64,000 bases of DNA from Lithobates sylvaticus (taxonomy: Eukaryota > Chordata > Amphibia > Anura > Ranidae): assembly GCA_028564925.1 (NCBI GenBank), contig CM053030.1, forward strand, positions 268,858,199 to 268,922,198. Reading direction: 5' to 3'. Positions 44,476-55,552 of this stretch are shown here, piece after piece. Every line of letters starts with the position of its first letter. Positions within the stretch are counted from its first letter, which is position 1. Below the pieces are notes generated by a model. It was not told where the DNA came from and made no database searches. It worked only from the letters and a program-made list of their open reading frames with translations. Made by a program: the position numbers and the translations under genes.

Positions 44476-45192
44476 ACCTTTAGAGTTTTTTTGACACTCA
44501 ATCAATCCAATACTAGTTACGTAGTGAAAATATTTGTCTAGTCACCCATTAGTCCTAAGCAGCAGTTGCAAGTTGACAAGTCTAGGGATGTGTACTTTCT
44601 CTAAGTAAATAAAAGAAATGTAATCTCAGCCTTACTCATCCAGGATTCCTTCTGTTTTTGCTAGAGGTTCCTGGAGCAGTGGCAGATTGATTTTCCACCT
44701 GACACTGCCTGTATAGTTCCAGGGGCTGATGCTACTAACAGGAGGCAGTTGCATGGGACCATTGGAGCCCTTTAGATGTGTAACCATTGACATCATTGAT
44801 CTTTTTGGATGTCTGGCATCCTTTCTGGCAGAACGCCAGAAGTCTTCTTCCCAGTGACCATAAATGGAAGAGAGGGACCCATCCAACTGACCATTATTGT
44901 ATGGAGTACCTTTTCCACTCCCCCCAACAAAAGGGGACCCTTCTACACTGACCATTGTAAATGGGCCCTTCTTTACTGACCACCATTTTAAGTTGACCCT
45001 TCTCCACTACCAGTATAAGGGGGCCCTTCTCAAATGACCATCAATGTGATAGGGTCCTTCTCCAAAGACCACCACTGTAGGAAAGCTCTTTTTTACTCAA
45101 TAAAAATGTAAGGTGGATCTTTTACACTAAGCACCACTGTAAGGTGGGCCTTCTCCACTATCAGATATATATATATTTTTGCTTTACTTTTT
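44476..45192. other. Intronic stretch with a minisatellite
   Basis: Apart from the array at 44840-45165 nothing was recognised. The 107-codon minus-strand frame at 44632-44955 overlaps the array and is not called. Confidence 0.5.
44840..45165. repeat. Diverged minisatellite, units near 33 bp
   Basis: Units of the form TGACCACCATTGTAAGG then GGACCCTTCTCCAC repeat about nine times with much divergence. Confidence 0.65.
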
Positions 45193-45680
45193 TTAACTTT
45201 CCATCTATCAAATCTTCTGCCATTGTTGTTTTAACTTTGGATAGTAAAACATTTTTTTCTGCCAGTAAATACCTTATACAGCCCACTTCCTGTTTCATTA
45301 CCCTAGGCTTATGACATCATGCACAGCCCTCTCTCACTCTCGTGAGAGTTTGCCAGGAAGGGAGGTGGGTGAGTCATAAGAGGGCCAATGAGAGCTGCAG
45401 AGCTAGAGGTGTGCCTCTGTGTGTCTGTGTAAATCCAGGAAGTGAACAGGCAGGAGCTGCAGCTGCCCACAGTTAAAATGGTTGCAGACAGACTCAGTGG
45501 AGGGAGATTTCTGCAGCATATTTGGTAAGTACAGGATCACAGTATATATAAAATAATATGCAAAGTGGCTGGAGGTAAGCTTCAGAATGGCAAAGATGTT
45601 TTTGTTACAAATTATGTGAGCAGACTGCAGTTCCTCTTTTTAATTTCAGGGTTATTACTGAAAATAATTTCTCTTTAAGG
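45193..45680. repeat. Probable interspersed repeat just before exon 2
   Basis: TTAA words lie at both sides (45193 and 45638/45675), and blocks such as CCTTATACAGCCCACTTCCTG look like frog repeat sequence. No terminal inverted repeat is clear. It contains a phase-compatible ATG and donor (45478, 45525) discussed in the findings. Confidence 0.35.
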
Positions 45681-45804
45681 TTTATGAGGGTGCTAAAAAT
45701 CTGCCTTGGGTGTCAAATACTCTGAGCAACACCAAATTATCAGATTCTTTGTAAATATATGGTAAAGCCTGTTTAACAAAATATTTTTTTTTTTTCATTT
45801 GTAG

Positions 45805-45931
45805 GTGGGAGGCAGTCAACTCTAGTTCAGAATGCAAACCTCAGCTTGGTCAATGCATGGAAGAATCCTGGTCCAGTTACAGCACTTTCTTTCAAGAATT
45901 ATCCCTCTTTAAACAACAAAATCCAGGCAAA
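45805..45931 (+). CDS. RETREG1: RETREG1 exon encoding the linker before the second membrane hairpin
   Basis: The exon is 127 bp, with a T-rich tract ending TTTGTAG at 45804 and a GTATGT donor at 45932. One carried base is followed by 42 codons starting WEAVNSSSECKPQ and ending LFKQQNPGK. It matches the human FAM134B segment WEVINSKPDERPRL...LFKQQSPGK, including the W...SW...F..E.SLFKQQ pattern. In the family this is the cytosolic linker with an amphipathic helix between the two reticulon hairpins. RETREG3 has LFKKQNPGK here but lacks the WEVINS start, so RETREG1 is the best paralogue. The exon ends in phase 0 and joins exactly to FCLLACS of the next exon. Confidence 0.93.
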
Positions 45932-46610
45932 GTATGTTATCCAGTGTTGTATGTTCAGAGACTATGAAATTTGTCAGGATTGAACCTGAGTGTGTTAATT
46001 GCATATATTCGGGATGATTTACTAAAGTAGAAGTGATTTAATGATTTTGAATACCCAATCACATATGAGAAATATTAGGGGAAAAAGGATGCTTTCTAGC
46101 ACATGACTGGGTATGCAAAGTGAACAAAGTTACTAACATTTACTATTCAAAATGAATATAGGCTTTGCAATATAACATTTACACTACTGTGCTTTCTAGT
46201 ATGTACATCTGTACCATAAAGATCCACTAAACTGTACTGTATGTGCACAGAGTATAACTGAACTTATTTTAAACAATGGTAGTTCAGCTCTGGATGGGTA
46301 TTTGGTAGGGGTGCACCGAATGGAAATTTTGGTGCCGAAACCGATAGCGAAAATGAAGGATACACTTTTAATAAACATTTATATTATTTTTTATATATAA
46401 TTGTATTCTATTCAACTTTTTAATTAATATCTTCAATTAAAATTATTATGAATTTATTGTTTGCCATTGTTGGCACCTTTAGTGCAAGAAAGGTCAAGAA
46501 AAATGCAGTCTGCAGCCTCTAACCATCTCTTGTATCATGTCTTCAATCTCTTACTTAAACTTAAACACATTGCTAATAGTAATTAGCAAAATTTCCATTC
46601 GATGCACCTC

Positions 46611-46877
46611 TAGCAGATATGATACAGAAGATGGGCAGAGACTGCAGACATGATACAGGAGATGGTCAGTGGTCAGAGACTGCAGACATGATACAGGAGA
46701 TGGTCAGAGACTACAGACATGATATTGGAGATGGTCAGAGACTGCAGACATGATACATGAGATGGTCAGAGACTGCAGACATGATACAGGAGATGGTCAG
46801 AGACTACAGACATGATATTGGAGATGGTCAGAGACTGCAGACATGATATCGGAGATGGTCAGAGACTGCAGACATGA
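46611..46877. repeat. 31-bp minisatellite
   Basis: GACTGCAGACATGATACAGG followed by AGATGGTCAGA repeats about 8.5 times with few changes. Confidence 0.9.
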
Positions 46878-46904
46878 TACAAGAAATCAATGCAGCTTGC
46901 TTGT

Positions 46905-47310
46905 GCCCAGCAGCCTCACCAGTGCCTGTCATATGCAGCCTGCCTGTGCCCAGCAGCCCCACCAGTGCCATCATATGCAGCCTGCCAGTGCCCAGCAGCC
47001 CCACCAGTGCCCGTCATATACAGTCTCACCAGTGCCCATCATATGCAGCCTCACCAGTGCCCATCATATGCAGCCTCACCAGTGCCCATCATATGTAGCC
47101 TCACCAGTGCCCATCATATGTAGCCTCACCAGTGCCCGTCATATGCAGCCTCACCAGTGCCCGTCATATGCAGCCCACCAGTGCCCGTCATATGCAGCCC
47201 ACCAGTGCCCGTCACATGCAGCTCACCAGTGCCTGTCACATGCAGCTCACCAGTGCCCATCATATGCAGCACAGCAGCTCCATCAGTGTCCATCATGTGC
47301 AGCCTGCATG
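46905..47310. repeat. 24-25-bp minisatellite
   Basis: CCTCACCAGTGCCCATCATA followed by TGCAG repeats about sixteen times. Open frames up to 188 codons across it are artefacts of the unit. Confidence 0.9.
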
Positions 47311-47636
47311 TGCCCGCATCAGCGGCGATCTCCATGTGTCACGGAACTGGATTTGAATTGCCCGGGCCGCAGTAACAATGTCCCGCCTCCTGTAATCGCG
47401 TCACGCTGATTCAATGTCCCGCCATTGGATCAGTGTGCCGTCTATCACAGGAGGCGGGACATTGTTACTGCGACCGGGAAATTCAGCTCCATGAAACACG
47501 GAAATCGCGGTGAGTGGAGGAGGGAGTGGAGGACTGGGTGGCAGTGGGCGGCACCCGGGGAGTACCACACCCCTTTCGGTATCGGCTGTTTTTTTCATTC
47601 GGGGGCCCGAAATTTCGATGCACCACTAGTATTTGG

Positions 47637-48068
47637 GTACCATATAGTAAGCTGTCCCCTCATCCCAACTTTTTTCTTTGGAAAGCTGGAACTGCTCCCA
47701 GTCGTCTCTCAGTTGACAATTGTGATCAGAAGTTCATTTTTGCTGTAGAAAAAAAAAATCTAAGAGTGGCTGGTCACACGTTGAAACCTCTCTGTGTGTT
47801 GTTGCAAGCACTTGCTGATGTCAGACTCATTTGCTAACACCCTCTATTTAACCCATACATACTTTCCAATCACATTACTGTCACAAGTGATGCTTGAATC
47901 TGTTCCATTGTTTGGTATAATCATGGCATGGCGTACACACTTCAGGATGTATGCAAAAATTACAGTCTGAATGTTCAATGTAAACTTTGCCGACCTCTGC
48001 AGAAATGCAAGGGCCTAACCAACTTGATATAAGTTTAATGTATGGCTTATGTAGGCTCATGTACTATA
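47637..48068. other. Intronic stretch without recognised features
   Basis: Plain intron between the hAT and Tc1 insertions. Confidence 0.5.
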
Positions 48069-49704
48069 TACAATATCTTACAAAAGTGAGTACACCCCTC
48101 ACATTTGTGTAAATATTTTATTCTATCTTTTCATGTGACAACACTGAAGAAATTACACTTTGCTACAATGTAAAGTAGTGAGTGTACAGCTTGTCTAACA
48201 GTGTAAATGTGCTACCCCCTCAAAATAACTCAACACACATCCAATAATGTCTAAACTGGCAACAAAAGTGAGTACACCCCTAAGTGAAAATGTCCAAATT
48301 GGGCCCAAAGTGTCAATATTTTGTGCAGCCACCATTATTTCCCAGCACTACCTTAACCCTCTAGAACATGGAGTTCACTAGAGCTTCACAGGTTGCCACT
48401 GGAGTCCTCTTCCACTCCTCCATGACGACTTTACAGAGCTGATGGATGTTAGAGACCTTGTGCTTCTCCACCTTACATTTGAGGATGCCCCACAGATGCT
48501 CAATAGGGTTTACGTCTGGAAACATGCTTGGCCAGTCCATCGCATTTACCCTCAGCTTCTTTAGCAAGGCAGTGGTCATCTTGGAGGTGTGTTTGGGGTC
48601 GTTATCATGGAATACTGCCCTGCGGCCCAGTCTCCAAAGGGAGGTGATCATGCTCGGCTTCAGTATGTCACAGTACATGTTGGTATTCATGGTTCCCTCA
48701 GTGAACTGTAGCTCCCCAGTGCCGGCAGCACTCATGCAGCCCCAGACCATGACACTCCCACCGCCATGCTTGACTGTAGGCAAGACACACTTGTCTTTGT
48801 ACTCCTCACCTGGTTGCTGCCACATATGCTCGACACCATCTCAATCAAATAAGTTTATCTTGGTTTCATCAGACCAGAGGACATGGTTCCAGTAATCCAT
48901 GTCCTTAGTCTGCTTGTCTTCAGCAAACTGTTGCAGGCTTTCCTGTGCATCATCTTTAGAAGAGGCTTCCTACTGGGACGACAGCCATGCAGACCAATTT
49001 GATGCAGTGTGCGGCGTATGCTCTGAGCACTGGCAGGCTGACCCCCACTCCTTCCACACCTGCAGCAATGCTGGCAGCACACATATGTCTATTTCCCAAA
49101 GACAACCTCTGCTTATGACGCTGAGCACGTGCACTCAACTCCTTTGGTCGACCATGGCGAGGCCTGTTCTGAGTGGAACCTGTCCTGTTAAACCGCTGTA
49201 TGGTCTTGACCACCGTGCTGCAGCTCAGTTTCAGGGTCTTGGCAATCTTCCTATAGCCTAGGCCATCTTTATGTAGAGCAACAATTCTTTTTTTTAGACC
49301 CCTTTAGAGAGTACTTTGCCATGAAGTGCCATGTTGAACTTCCAGTGACCAGTATGAGAGAGTGAGAGCGCTAAAACCAAATTTAACACAGCTGCTCCCT
49401 ATTCACACCTGAGACCTTGTAACAGTAATGAGTCGCATGACCCGGGGAGGGAAATGGCTAATTGGGCCCAATTTGTACATTTTCACTAAGGGGTGTACTC
49501 ACTTTTGTTGCCAGCGGTTTAGACATTAATGGCTGTGTGTTGAGTTATTTTGAGGGGACAGCAAATTTACACTGTTATACAAGCTGTACACTCACTACTT
49601 TACATTGTAGCAAAGTGTAATTTCTTCAGTGTTGTCACATGAAAAGATAGAATAAAATATTTACAAAAATTTGAGGGGTGTACTCACTTTTGTGAGATAC
49701 TGTA
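48069..49704 (-). mobile_element. Tc1 transposon, nearly full length, defective
   Basis: Long inverted ends (TACAATATCTTACAAAAGTG at left, complement of ACTTTTGTGAGATACTGTA at right) continue inward for more than 200 bp and end on TA on both sides. The minus strand encodes the transposase from about 49300 to 48361 in pieces. It is the same family as 13278-14841 and 22455-22709. Confidence 0.92.
48361..49300 (-). pseudogene. Tc1 transposase, broken
   Basis: The DNA-binding part lies at 49213-48956 (MVKTIQRFNRTGSTQNRPRH, GRPKELSARAQRH: the Tc1 helix-turn-helix and GRPR-like hook). The catalytic core follows: SDETKINLFD holds the first Asp (about 48860-48840), then comes a stop, then the 154-codon piece 48825-48361. 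That piece reads MVWGCMSAAGTGEL, HDNDPKHTS (second Asp) and DVNPIEHLWG (catalytic Glu). All three DDE residues survive, but a stop and at least one frame change interrupt the gene. Confidence 0.88.
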
Positions 49705-51130
49705 ATTGTGGGCAAATCTTAAAGGATATTGTACAGCGATTGCACAATCAGATTGTGGAGTGTGAATCCAACAATACAGAACACATTATTGTATATTCCT
49801 GCCAGCTCTGTTGTATAAGTGTGTGTTAAGAAAAAATTCTGGTATAATATTAATATTCATAAGGATTAGTGAGATCACGTCCATCCACTATAGTGTCTTG
49901 AGCATTCTCCATAGGCTTTTTTTTTTTCAGTAGCATTTTGAATGACTCACTGCACCATTTTAATTTGATCTGAGTGACTTTGCACTTCTTTACCTTTGCA
50001 GTGTATAATGCAATGTAGTTCACTAGACAGTAAAGGACAGACAAAGTTTTATAACTGACTTGTATCATGAAAATTTCATATAGTAGAACTAAAACACTAC
50101 ATTTGTGCTTTTACTAAAACAAAAATGCATTATGTAGAAATGATAAAAGCTGTATGACAGGTCCTATATGTTTATTGGAAAAGTATATAGTATCATGCCA
50201 CTCATATAAGATAATAAGTGTACTCTGTTAGATGATTTATTATTTTGTATGTAATGATTTTAATGCCTTTCTATGACATTGGCAAAGGATAGCATGATGA
50301 CTAGCTTAGTTTAATTGCAATGGAAAATTGAAGAGTTTATGAACTGATGTTGGCATGTCGTCATCTTAGATTTGCATGATTTATTACAAAATGTATACTT
50401 TTATTAATACACTCCAGCCCAGTGTAATTAGTGCCATATTGTAAAGCATGCTCTGTCACATATCACACATTCCAACAAGTAATTAGAACCTGCCTTCTAC
50501 AGTCCACACAGCAAATATTCCTGCCATGTAACAGAGTGCACCAGCACATATACTGTACATCAGGGCACTTTGGACAATGTATTTTCTGCTAGGCAGTGCA
50601 ATTACCACCAAGATTCATTGGATGCTAGTACTGCTTCATGGCAAACTAAGGGTACAACGTTCAAAAGGACATTTTCACCCTCGACTTGGTTCCTCTACAT
50701 CCTGGCGCCCCTCCGCTGCACATATGCCGTGTTTTTTTTTTCTTTTTGTATGCTTACTTGTTTTTAGTTTTCTTCGTTTTTTAGCTCGCTCCCCATCCTC
50801 TGTCATTCGCCTAGGCGATTGACCTCGGTGCCTCCTGGGATATGTTTTGTTCATATCCCCGAAGGGCACCAGGAGCCTGCACATCACCCCATTCTCTAAC
50901 AGATGAGGTAGTGAGCCTAGCAGCACGTGATCAAAAGGCTGCGCCAGAACCCAAAAGAGCCAGCACAGCCTTCTGATGACATAAAAAAAGAAACATGGTG
51001 GAGCAGGACCCAGCGGCAGTTGCTGAGAAAAAGATGTGCTGTATGAGCGGGTATCTGAAATGTGCACAGCCCAGCATCAGGTAAGCCGGGGACAAAATAA
51101 AAATAATAGGGGGGAGGGATAAATTCCTCT
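49705..51130. other. Intronic stretch without recognised features
   Basis: A 130-codon minus-strand frame at 50675-51067 and its shadows show no family likeness. Nothing else was seen. Confidence 0.5.
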
Positions 51131-51459
51131 TCAAAGCGGTTGTATACCCATTTAAAAAAAAAAAAAAATTTGTTAACTACCTGCAAGACAAAGTCATAAT
51201 GAGCTAGTATGACTAGCATACTAGCTCATTATGCATCACTTACCTTAGATCGGGGCCCCCGACACCGTGTTCTTCTCCCCCTCCGGCCGCATCCATCTCT
51301 AAACAGATACCCTTCCGGTAGACAACGTTGTAAAACGTTCTTTTCAAATATCTCCTAAACCGTGCAGGTTAAGGAGATATTTCTTGTACCTACAGGTAAG
51401 CCTTAATCTAGGCTTACCTGTAGGTGCAAGTTGAATTTTAGGGTATACAACCACTTTAA
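51131..51459. mobile_element. TTAA-ended MITE (GGTTGTATACCC ends) with hairpin copy 3
   Basis: Left AAAGCGGTTGTATACCC and right GGGTATACAACCACTTTAA are inverted. The inner hairpin ACCTACAGGTAAGCC / GGCTTACCTGTAGGT lies at 51388-51425, and TTCAAATATCTCCTAAACCG pairs with GGTTAAGGAGATATTTC. The left TTAA has decayed. The right one (51456) is shared with the next element. Confidence 0.7.
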
Positions 51460-52664
51460 CCACTTTCCGACCGGCGCACGACGATGTACGTCCTGATTTT
51501 GAAGAGGGATATCTCGGTAACGGCAGCAGCTGCTGCCACAACCGAGATATCCATCTCTTCAGGCGCCGGTCGGCATTCCGATAATGGTGGTCATCGCGGC
51601 GGATTCGCCGCGAGATCACCGTTATCGGCGGCGGGAGAGGTGCCCCCCCGCCGCTCTCCCGCGCCTTCCGCCGCTTACCGGAACCGTCGGCAGCGGCGGA
51701 GGCGATCGGGTCCTTTCTCCTGCTCGGCATAGAGATGAGTGATGGTAAGATGGCCGCCACTCATCTCTATACCATAGGAGGGCGGAAGCAACGTCAAAAA
51801 CGTCACTTCCGCCCATACCTCTTAAAGAGGAATTTTCAAATGTCATTTTTTTAAATTACATTTTTTTTTTTTTTTTTTTTTTTTTTCCCCATTGAAGTCC
51901 AAATATGAGATCTGAGGACTTTTTGACCCCAGATCTCATATTTAAGAGGACCTGTCATGCTTTTTTCTATTACAAGGAATGTTTACATTCCTTGTAATAG
52001 GAATAAAAGTGAGCCAATTTAATTTTTTTTAAAAAACTGTGTAAAAATAAATAAAATCAAGAAAAATAAATAAGAAAAACAAAAAAAATTTTTTTTAAAG
52101 CGCCCCGTCCCGACGAGCTCGTGCGCAGAAGCGAAGGCATACGTGAGTAGCGCCCGCATATGAAAACGGTGGTCAAACCACACATGTGAGGTATCGCCGC
52201 GATCGGTAGAGCGAGAGCAATAATTATAGCCATAGACCTCCTCTGTAACGCAAAATATGCAAGCTGTAGAATTTTTTAAACGTCGCCTATGGAGATTTTT
52301 GAGGGTAAAAGTTTGATGCCATTCCACGAGCGGGCGCAATTTTGAAGCGTGACATGTTAGGTATCAATTTACTCGGCGTAACATTATCTTTCACAATATA
52401 TAAAAAAATTGGACTAACTTTACTGTTGTCTTATTTTTTTATTCAAAAAAGTGAATTTTTTCCAAAAAAAGTGCGCTTGCAAGACCGCTGCGCAAATACG
52501 GTGTGAAAAAAAGTATTGCAACGACCGCCATTTTATTCTCTAGGGTGTTAGAAAAAAAACAATATATAATGTTTGGGGGTTCTAAGTTTTTTTCTAGCAA
52601 AAAAAAATGTTTTAAACATGTAAACACCTAAAATCCAAAACGAGGCTGGTCTTAAAGTGGTTAA
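51456..52664. mobile_element. TTAA-bounded element, same family as 23282-24502
   Basis: TTAA at 51456 and 52661. The left end is CCACTTTCCGACCGG and the right end CTGGTCTTAAAGTGG. It shares CACATGTGAGGTATCGCCGC, AATTTTGAAGCGTGACATGT and ATTCCTTGTAATAGGAAT with 23282-24502. A T run lies at 51861-51886. Non-coding. Confidence 0.75.
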
Positions 52665-54224
52665 GTAGAAAAAACACAACATTTATAATACAGCTATGAC
52701 ACAGCAAATACATTCAACAGCATAGCATGTTAAGTAGGTTCATAAAGTGGTCCTTTCTCAAACCATTGATGACGCATCTCTAATTTTTAGCACATTATCA
52801 TGATTTAGTCTGATCCGATATCCTGAGTAAAAGTGTATGTCCTCAAAAATACAATCATTACTTAATGTGTTTTGTCATATCAAACTTTGCTTTAACCTGC
52901 GTGCACTGCCTTGACCTGCAAGTCCTGATCGAATGCTTGTTTTCCAAAATTCCCTTTGGGAAGAGTCAATCATAGATACACTCCTCTCAAATGAGAACAG
53001 CAATACATGAACCAAAATTCGTCCAGTTCCTGCTGAATTGGCCGAGTTTTGATCCATGTATGACGAGCTTTAGCCTAGGTGAATATAGGCCCAACGTTCT
53101 AATTGTACTTACACACTTTTAGGTTCCTTTCAACTTGCAGCTAGGGGGCAGTAAAAACAGACAGCTGATTTGCGTTTTCACTGCCCACCTACAAGCGGAC
53201 ATGGTGCCGGTCGAAAGGGTACTGTCAGGATTTTTTTGCTATGGAATTGCAGGTGATGAATATCAAGGAAATACACAGCCTGAGCCCATATGGACTCAAA
53301 ATCAGTAGCTGTTCACAAGTCTCGAAAGTAAAGGTCCTTGAAGTGTTGATTTCCAAAGACATATAGGACTCTCAAGACCTTGATGGGCAATGAGGAGATC
53401 TACTGTTTAAATATAAAATCAGTTTTACAACTGAAAAAGTCTAGTCTATGACTCAATATTAATCAAAGCTAACACTCTTTGTCTGTTAAGCTGTTCCTAT
53501 TGTCATTCTGTTGATAAAACTGCTAACAAACTTGAGTTTGCAATAATTAACAAAAGTTGAATCGTCTGTGAATTCATCTGCAGAAGAGAAAAAAAAAGTC
53601 CAGAGAGAGGTCAATTTAGTGAACTGAATTAATTTCACCATTTTATCAAACAAAATAGTTTTCTACCTTAGGGACATTATTGAAACAAAATATATAAATA
53701 ACTTATAGGTGTTCAAACACTTTTTGTAGTTGACAGTTGACCAAATAGACTCCTGCTACTACAAGAACACGTCATTGTAGGTAGAAAAAATAGATACACT
53801 ATAAGTCTATCTAATGTTTGAATAATAGATGCTTAGGATTGGAAATGACACAAAATGAATAACACGGTGGATAAGTATTGTAAAGTGTACTTTGTTTGCT
53901 GGCCAAATAAGACTGTGTGCAATATTCTTTGTAAATCTCTAGTAATGTTATTGCAACTCTTGATATTTTGCCAGGCGCATGCATTTTTCCATTACACTCA
54001 CTGAACTGCACCCTGGGTGTGGTTTAAATGTCAGTAGATGAGATGATGTCATGACTGACTGTTCATAAAGGGGTGACCCATTTTTAGTTTGGTGACTTAT
54101 GCAGTCTTAACAGACATTTAGGTCTGTTTTGACTTTGATTCACATTGTTAATTATTACAAGCAAGCATGTAGATATCTGTATAGCAACAGTACCAGTTTT
54201 ACTTTATTTTTTATTTTTTTGCAG
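52665..54224. other. Intronic stretch (end of intron 2)
   Basis: A small hairpin at about 53120-53215 pairs TTGCAGCTAGGGGGCAGT with its near complement CACTGCCCACCTACAA. Otherwise plain, ending in the T-rich acceptor of the hairpin exon. Confidence 0.5.
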
Positions 54225-54309
54225 TTTTGCCTTTTGGCATGCAGTGTTTGTTCATTTCTCGTTATATTGGGAAGCTACATTCCAGGAGTTGTCCTCTCCT
54301 ATGTAATTT
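54225..54309 (+). CDS. RETREG1: RETREG1 exon encoding the second membrane hairpin (first half)
   Basis: The exon is 85 bp between a TTTTTTTGCAG acceptor (ending 54224) and a GTAAGT donor at 54310. It encodes 28 codons beginning [21 protein letters not shown] and one leftover base. Human FAM134B reads [21 protein letters not shown] here, so the match is close. The peptide is almost wholly hydrophobic and forms the second ER-membrane hairpin of the reticulon homology domain, broken by the conserved SYIPG turn. This hairpin is shared by the long and short isoforms. It inserts in the outer ER leaflet and helps bend the membrane for ER-phagy. Exon length and phase fit both neighbours. Confidence 0.95.
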
Positions 54310-54814
54310 GTAAGTACTTTTTTTTTTTAAGCCCCATACATTAAAATTGTTTGAAAATGTCTGTGCTTCAAGGTTGTATACCAACCCATACTAAAAAGGG
54401 CAGCTGGAACCTGTAGGATTACTGTGTAATATTATCAACTTCTTTTTGGAAACTCTTATACATGAGGTGCCCAGGTAAACTCTATTTTAAATGCATGCAG
54501 TTATTCCATTCCTGGCCTAAATCTTTTTTTTTTTTGTGAAACATTACTTTGCTCACCATGTACCCTGATGCCTTTATATTGTATCAGGTTCTGTAGCAAA
54601 CAATTATAAATCAGATCTTAATTTTATGTAGTCCTTCTAAAATGTATGTAAAGGTTCTCTTTTATGCAGATTATTTTAAAGTATTTAACTATAGTTAGTA
54701 AGGGGTAGTTAACGGGACATCCTCTGTAATGTTTAAGAGATTCCTCAGCTTTAATTAGTCAAGATCTTGCCAACATACCCCCACATTTATAGCCACACAA
54801 GTAACTCAGTCACC

Positions 54815-55552
54815 AAAAAGTGGTTGTAAACCTCTAACATCAAAAATGTACAAATCATATCCTTCTATAGTGTGTACTTGTCTTAATCCAAAGCACCAAG
54901 TGTGAGTTCTGTTTGCAGTCTGGTTTCCTCTGCTATCTGCATAAGCCATTTCTTCGGTTGTGCGGACCCCAAGGGATCGAGGGGGGCAGGGGATGTGATT
55001 TAGATGTGCATGTTTCGCTATGAGATTGCATAGAGGGGGTGTGTCCATTCCTTCCACTCAGATTGCACTCAGCTTTCCTCTCTGAGCTGTACAATGTTTG
55101 GAAAAATGGGGAAGTGGAGGTGCAGAGGCAGTTGCTGATGCTGACCCATATACGTCCACACTTGAAAGGTTTTTTATGGACTATCTCGGTACTTGGTAAT
55201 AGATAACAAATGATAAAAATAAAAAATAAGTTTAATACAAACAAAAAGTATATACAAACAGTAAGTTATAAAATTGTATACATCACAATTAACACGCTAC
55301 TGACGGGTTCCCCGTAGAGTTTCTGTTTAAGAGGGGTATGCGTAATTTCCTCTACCGGTTTCGCAATGTTTGACATCTCTGCTCTTGCCTCTAGAAGCTC
55401 AAAAAAGCTGTGTAAATTGTGGACTTGAAACAGATGTAGCAAAGAGATGGCTGCACAGGTACAACTTATGTGGGAGGATTTGTTCCATCTCTGTGCATCA
55501 CCTGAAGCTGTTCACTTCACTGGGTATATGTAAGGGTTTACAACCACCTTAA
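54815..55552. mobile_element. TTAA-ended MITE (GTGGTTGTAAACC ends), interrupted
   Basis: Left AGTGGTTGTAAACC and right GGGTTTACAACCACCTTAA are inverted. TTAA is kept only on the right (55549). The middle (about 55144-55390) looks like a separate A/T-rich insertion of unknown family. Confidence 0.5.

Larger units (their letters stand above)
116..45804 (+). other. RETREG1: RETREG1 intron 1 (about 45.7 kb)
   Basis: The span runs from the GTAACA donor of the alternative first exon to the TTTGTAG acceptor of the linker exon. It holds the LTR element, the Penelope element, L1, several Tc1 copies and many MITEs listed separately. No other host exon was recognised on either strand. In particular I did not find the long-isoform exon preceding WEAVNS, so it should lie left of the window. 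Confidence 0.75.
46306..47628. mobile_element. hAT-type element (GGGGTGCACCGAA ends) with two minisatellites
   Basis: The left end TAGGGGTGCACCGAA and the right end TTCGATGCACCACTA are inverted. The exact 8-bp duplication GTATTTGG lies at 46298-46305 and 47629-47636. Non-autonomous; the interior is mostly tandem repeats. It lies in intron 2 of RETREG1. Confidence 0.87.

Noticed and set aside
46611-47310. Regular repeats that could suggest a CRISPR array
   Set aside because: Head-to-tail tandem units without unique spacers, in a vertebrate genome.
46843-47409. 188-codon frame and several others on both strands
   Set aside because: These are artefacts of a 24-25-bp tandem repeat inside a hAT-type element.
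48446-48895. 149-codon + strand frame
   Set aside because: Antisense shadow of the Tc1 transposase coded on the minus strand.
50675-51067. 130-codon minus-strand frame
   Set aside because: No recognisable domain, overlapped by two other open frames; chance is likely.
51344-51760. 138-codon minus-strand frame rich in Arg and Pro
   Set aside because: Spans the junction of two TTAA-bounded elements and reflects their GC-rich composition.
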